From assembly GCA_013044305.1 (NCBI GenBank), contig JABEUT010000101.1, forward strand, positions 1-6,073: 6,073 bases of DNA, given 5' to 3'. Position numbers and translations under genes: made by a program. The notes under the pieces were generated by a model, which saw only the letters and a list, made by a program, of their open reading frames with translations, ran no database searches and was not told the origin of the DNA. Positions 4,853 to 6,073 of the stretch are shown here, one piece after another (position 1 is the stretch's first letter; each line of letters begins with the position of its first letter). This DNA comes from Bacteroidia bacterium. GTDB lineage: Bacteria > Bacteroidota > Bacteroidia > JABEUT01.

Positions 4853-5980
4853 ATGGCAACAATCACGGCGGTAACAACCAAAAATGAATTTAAAGAATTT
4901 ATTGATTTTCCATACGATCTTTATAAGGGCGACCCGAACTTTACGCCCGAACTCTTTATTGCCCAACGCGATCTGTTAAAAGAAACGCATCCCTTTTACC
5001 GGCACTCCAAGCTAACCTGTTTTATTGCAAAGGACGGTAGCAAAGTAGTAGGCCGCATAGCAGCCATTAAAAACGGCAACCATATTGAATTTACAGGCAG
5101 GAACGAAGGCTTTTTCGGATTCTTTGATGTAATAAACGACTATTCCGTGGCGAAGCAATTGCTCGACACAGCAAAGGAATGGATAAAAAAGGAAAACCTG
5201 ATAGCCATGCTTGGCCCTGCCAACCCCTCTACCAATGAAACCTGCGGGGTGCTGGTGAAGGGCTTCGAGGTGCCCTCGCCGGTTATGCTCACCTATAATA
5301 AGCAATACTACCCCGAATTTCTGGAGAAATACGGCTTGGTTAAAAAAATGGATCTGTACGCCTATACCATGCTCGGCAAGGAAGTGCCCACCCGCATCAC
5401 CGAGGCATCGGGAGCCCTGGAAGACAGGCTGAAGAAACGCGGCATAGTTGTGCGAAAACTGGAAATGAAAAACTTTAAGGAAGAAGCCAAAAAGGTAATG
5501 GAGGTATATAATAAAGCCTGGGATAAAAACTGGGGCTTTGTACCTATGACCGACGATGAGTTCAGATACATGGCTAAAGACCTGAAAATGATCCTAGACC
5601 CCGACCTGGCTTTTGTGGCAGAACACAATGGCACCCCTATCGGTTTCTCCCTCTCTCTTCCCGACATCAATTTCATTTTACGCAAAATACCCCGCGGCAG
5701 GCTGCTGCCCACAGGCATCTTTAAACTGCTGTTTCTTAAAAGCAAGATTAAGAACATACGTATCATCACCCTCGGCATAGTAGAGGAGTACCGCCGCCAC
5801 GGCATAGAGGCCATCTTTTATGCGCGCACACTTGAAAACGGCCTCAAAAAAGGCTACGAAACCGCCGATGCCTCGTGGATACTGGAAAACAACCTTCAGA
5901 TGAACCGCGGGCTCGAATCGCTCGGCGCCCACATCTACAAAACCTTCCGCATATACGAAATGCCGCTGAACGGGAAATAA
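4853..5980 (+). CDS. GNAT-type acyltransferase with two GNAT-like halves, substrate unknown
   Basis: The 375-residue cytoplasmic protein appears to contain two GNAT-like halves. The first (about 10-170) has FIAKDGSKVVGRIAAIKN (57-74), GFFGFFDV (86-93), a helix VAKQLLDTAKEWIKKE (99-114) and MLGPANPSTNETCGVLVKGF (119-138). The second (about 195-370) has FVAEHNGTPIGFSLSLPD (254-271), IITLGIVEEYRRHGIEAIFY (304-323) and an end with ENNLQMNRGLESLGAHIYKT (345-364). In the second half, RRHGIE stands where the acetyl-CoA pyrophosphate loop usually reads Q/R-x-x-G-x-G/A, so one loop glycine is replaced by Glu. Similar proteins are, from memory, annotated as hypothetical or YghO-like in Bacteroidota. 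The acceptor cannot be deduced. I chose the ATG at 4853. The open frame extends upstream to a TTG at 4739, but that extension looks non-coding, is unlike the family and spans the candidate -7 box. No functional link to pdxJ is evident. Confidence 0.82.
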   Translation: MATITAVTTKNEFKEFIDFPYDLYKGDPNFTPELFIAQRDLLKETHPFYRHSKLTCFIAKDGSKVVGRIAAIKNGNHIEFTGRNEGFFGFFDVINDYSVAKQLLDTAKEWIKKENLIAMLGPANPSTNETCGVLVKGFEVPSPVMLTYNKQYYPEFLEKYGLVKKMDLYAYTMLGKEVPTRITEASGALEDRLKKRGIVVRKLEMKNFKEEAKKVMEVYNKAWDKNWGFVPMTDDEFRYMAKDLKMILDPDLAFVAEHNGTPIGFSLSLPDINFILRKIPRGRLLPTGIFKLLFLKSKIKNIRIITLGIVEEYRRHGIEAIFYARTLENGLKKGYETADASWILENNLQMNRGLESLGAHIYKTFRIYEMPLNGK

Positions 5981-5984
5981 AAAT

Positions 5985-6003
5985 CCACCTTCAGAGAAGG
6001 TGG
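5985..6003. terminator. Perfect hairpin between convergent genes, probable bidirectional terminator
   Basis: CCACCTTC (5985-5992) and GAAGGTGG (5996-6003) form an 8-bp perfect stem with a 3-nt loop, starting 4 bp after the GNAT stop. The plus-strand tail TATTTAATA is only moderately T-rich. Read on the minus strand the tail is ATTTTTATTTC, which is better. The hairpin thus suits termination of both the GNAT gene and the gene entering from the right. Confidence 0.65.
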
Positions 6004-6013
6004 TATTTAATAC

Positions 6014-6030
6014 AGCACCCAAAGGGTGCT
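6014..6030. terminator. Second perfect hairpin in the convergent gap
   Basis: AGCACCC (6014-6020) pairs with GGGTGCT (6024-6030) around AAA, a 7-bp perfect stem. It overlaps the stop codon of the partial minus-strand gene. Neither side has a strong T-run immediately after the stem, so alone it is a weak terminator. Together with the hairpin 10 bp away it probably forms a tandem termination or mRNA-end structure. Confidence 0.45.
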
Positions 6031-6073
6031 AAAATTCAAATCCCATTTGCTGGGCTTCTTCCTTTTTCTCTTC
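6029..6073 (-). CDS. C-terminal tail of an unidentified convergent gene (runs off the right edge)
   Basis: On the minus strand an open frame enters from the right edge and stops at TAG (6031-6029). It encodes EEKKEEAQQMGFEF as its last 14 residues. A charged Glu/Lys run ending in a short hydrophobic tail is a common protein C-terminus, and the stop falls next to hairpins suited to ending a convergent transcript. Fourteen residues are too few to name a family. The reading could be fortuitous, though placement and composition both support it. Confidence 0.5.
   Translation of the reverse strand, partial: EEKKEEAQQMGFEF

Noticed and set aside
4716..4874. 52-codon open frame between pdxJ and the GNAT gene
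   Set aside because: It overlaps the GNAT start out of frame, has no ribosome binding site and no family resemblance.

Overview
This window reads as chromosomal DNA of a member of the Bacteroidota. The evidence is a short (324-residue) NuoG without a molybdopterin domain, a PdxJ with the NINK/PRPD/GHDLNL wording typical of that phylum, weak or absent Shine-Dalgarno sequences, and promoter-like boxes of the form TAnnTTTG. There are no mobile elements, CRISPR arrays, tRNA or rRNA genes that I can see. Base composition looks even across the window, with no sign of recent transfer.

Left half (1-2692, all minus strand): part of a respiratory complex I operon, read right to left as nuoG, a 133-residue membrane-anchored or exported protein of unknown function, nuoH, and the first 54 codons of nuoI. 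Two things stand out. The unknown gene sits inside the operon between nuoG and nuoH. Also, nuoG is the first gene: no nuoE or nuoF lies upstream of it, and a promoter-like box lies about 55 bp before its GTG start.

Middle (2693-3014): a 322-bp divergent intergenic region. It carries a promoter-like box facing each way and a perfect inverted repeat (11-bp arms, 7-bp spacer) whose arms are each a tandem 5-mer. The repeat is a candidate operator.

Right half (3015-5980, plus strand): a methyltransferase of the cyclopropane-fatty-acid-synthase type, then pdxJ (pyridoxine 5'-phosphate synthase) only 39 bp downstream and probably co-transcribed, then a 375-residue GNAT-type acyltransferase with its own weak promoter-like box. 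These three do not form an obvious shared pathway.

Right edge (5981-6073): two perfect short hairpins, then the last 14 codons of a convergent minus-strand gene ending in a charged tail. The hairpins probably form a shared bidirectional terminator.

Nothing here amounts to a clear new system. The best leads are the unknown protein embedded in the complex I operon, the four-cysteine C-terminal module of the short NuoG, and the inverted repeat between the divergent transcription units.
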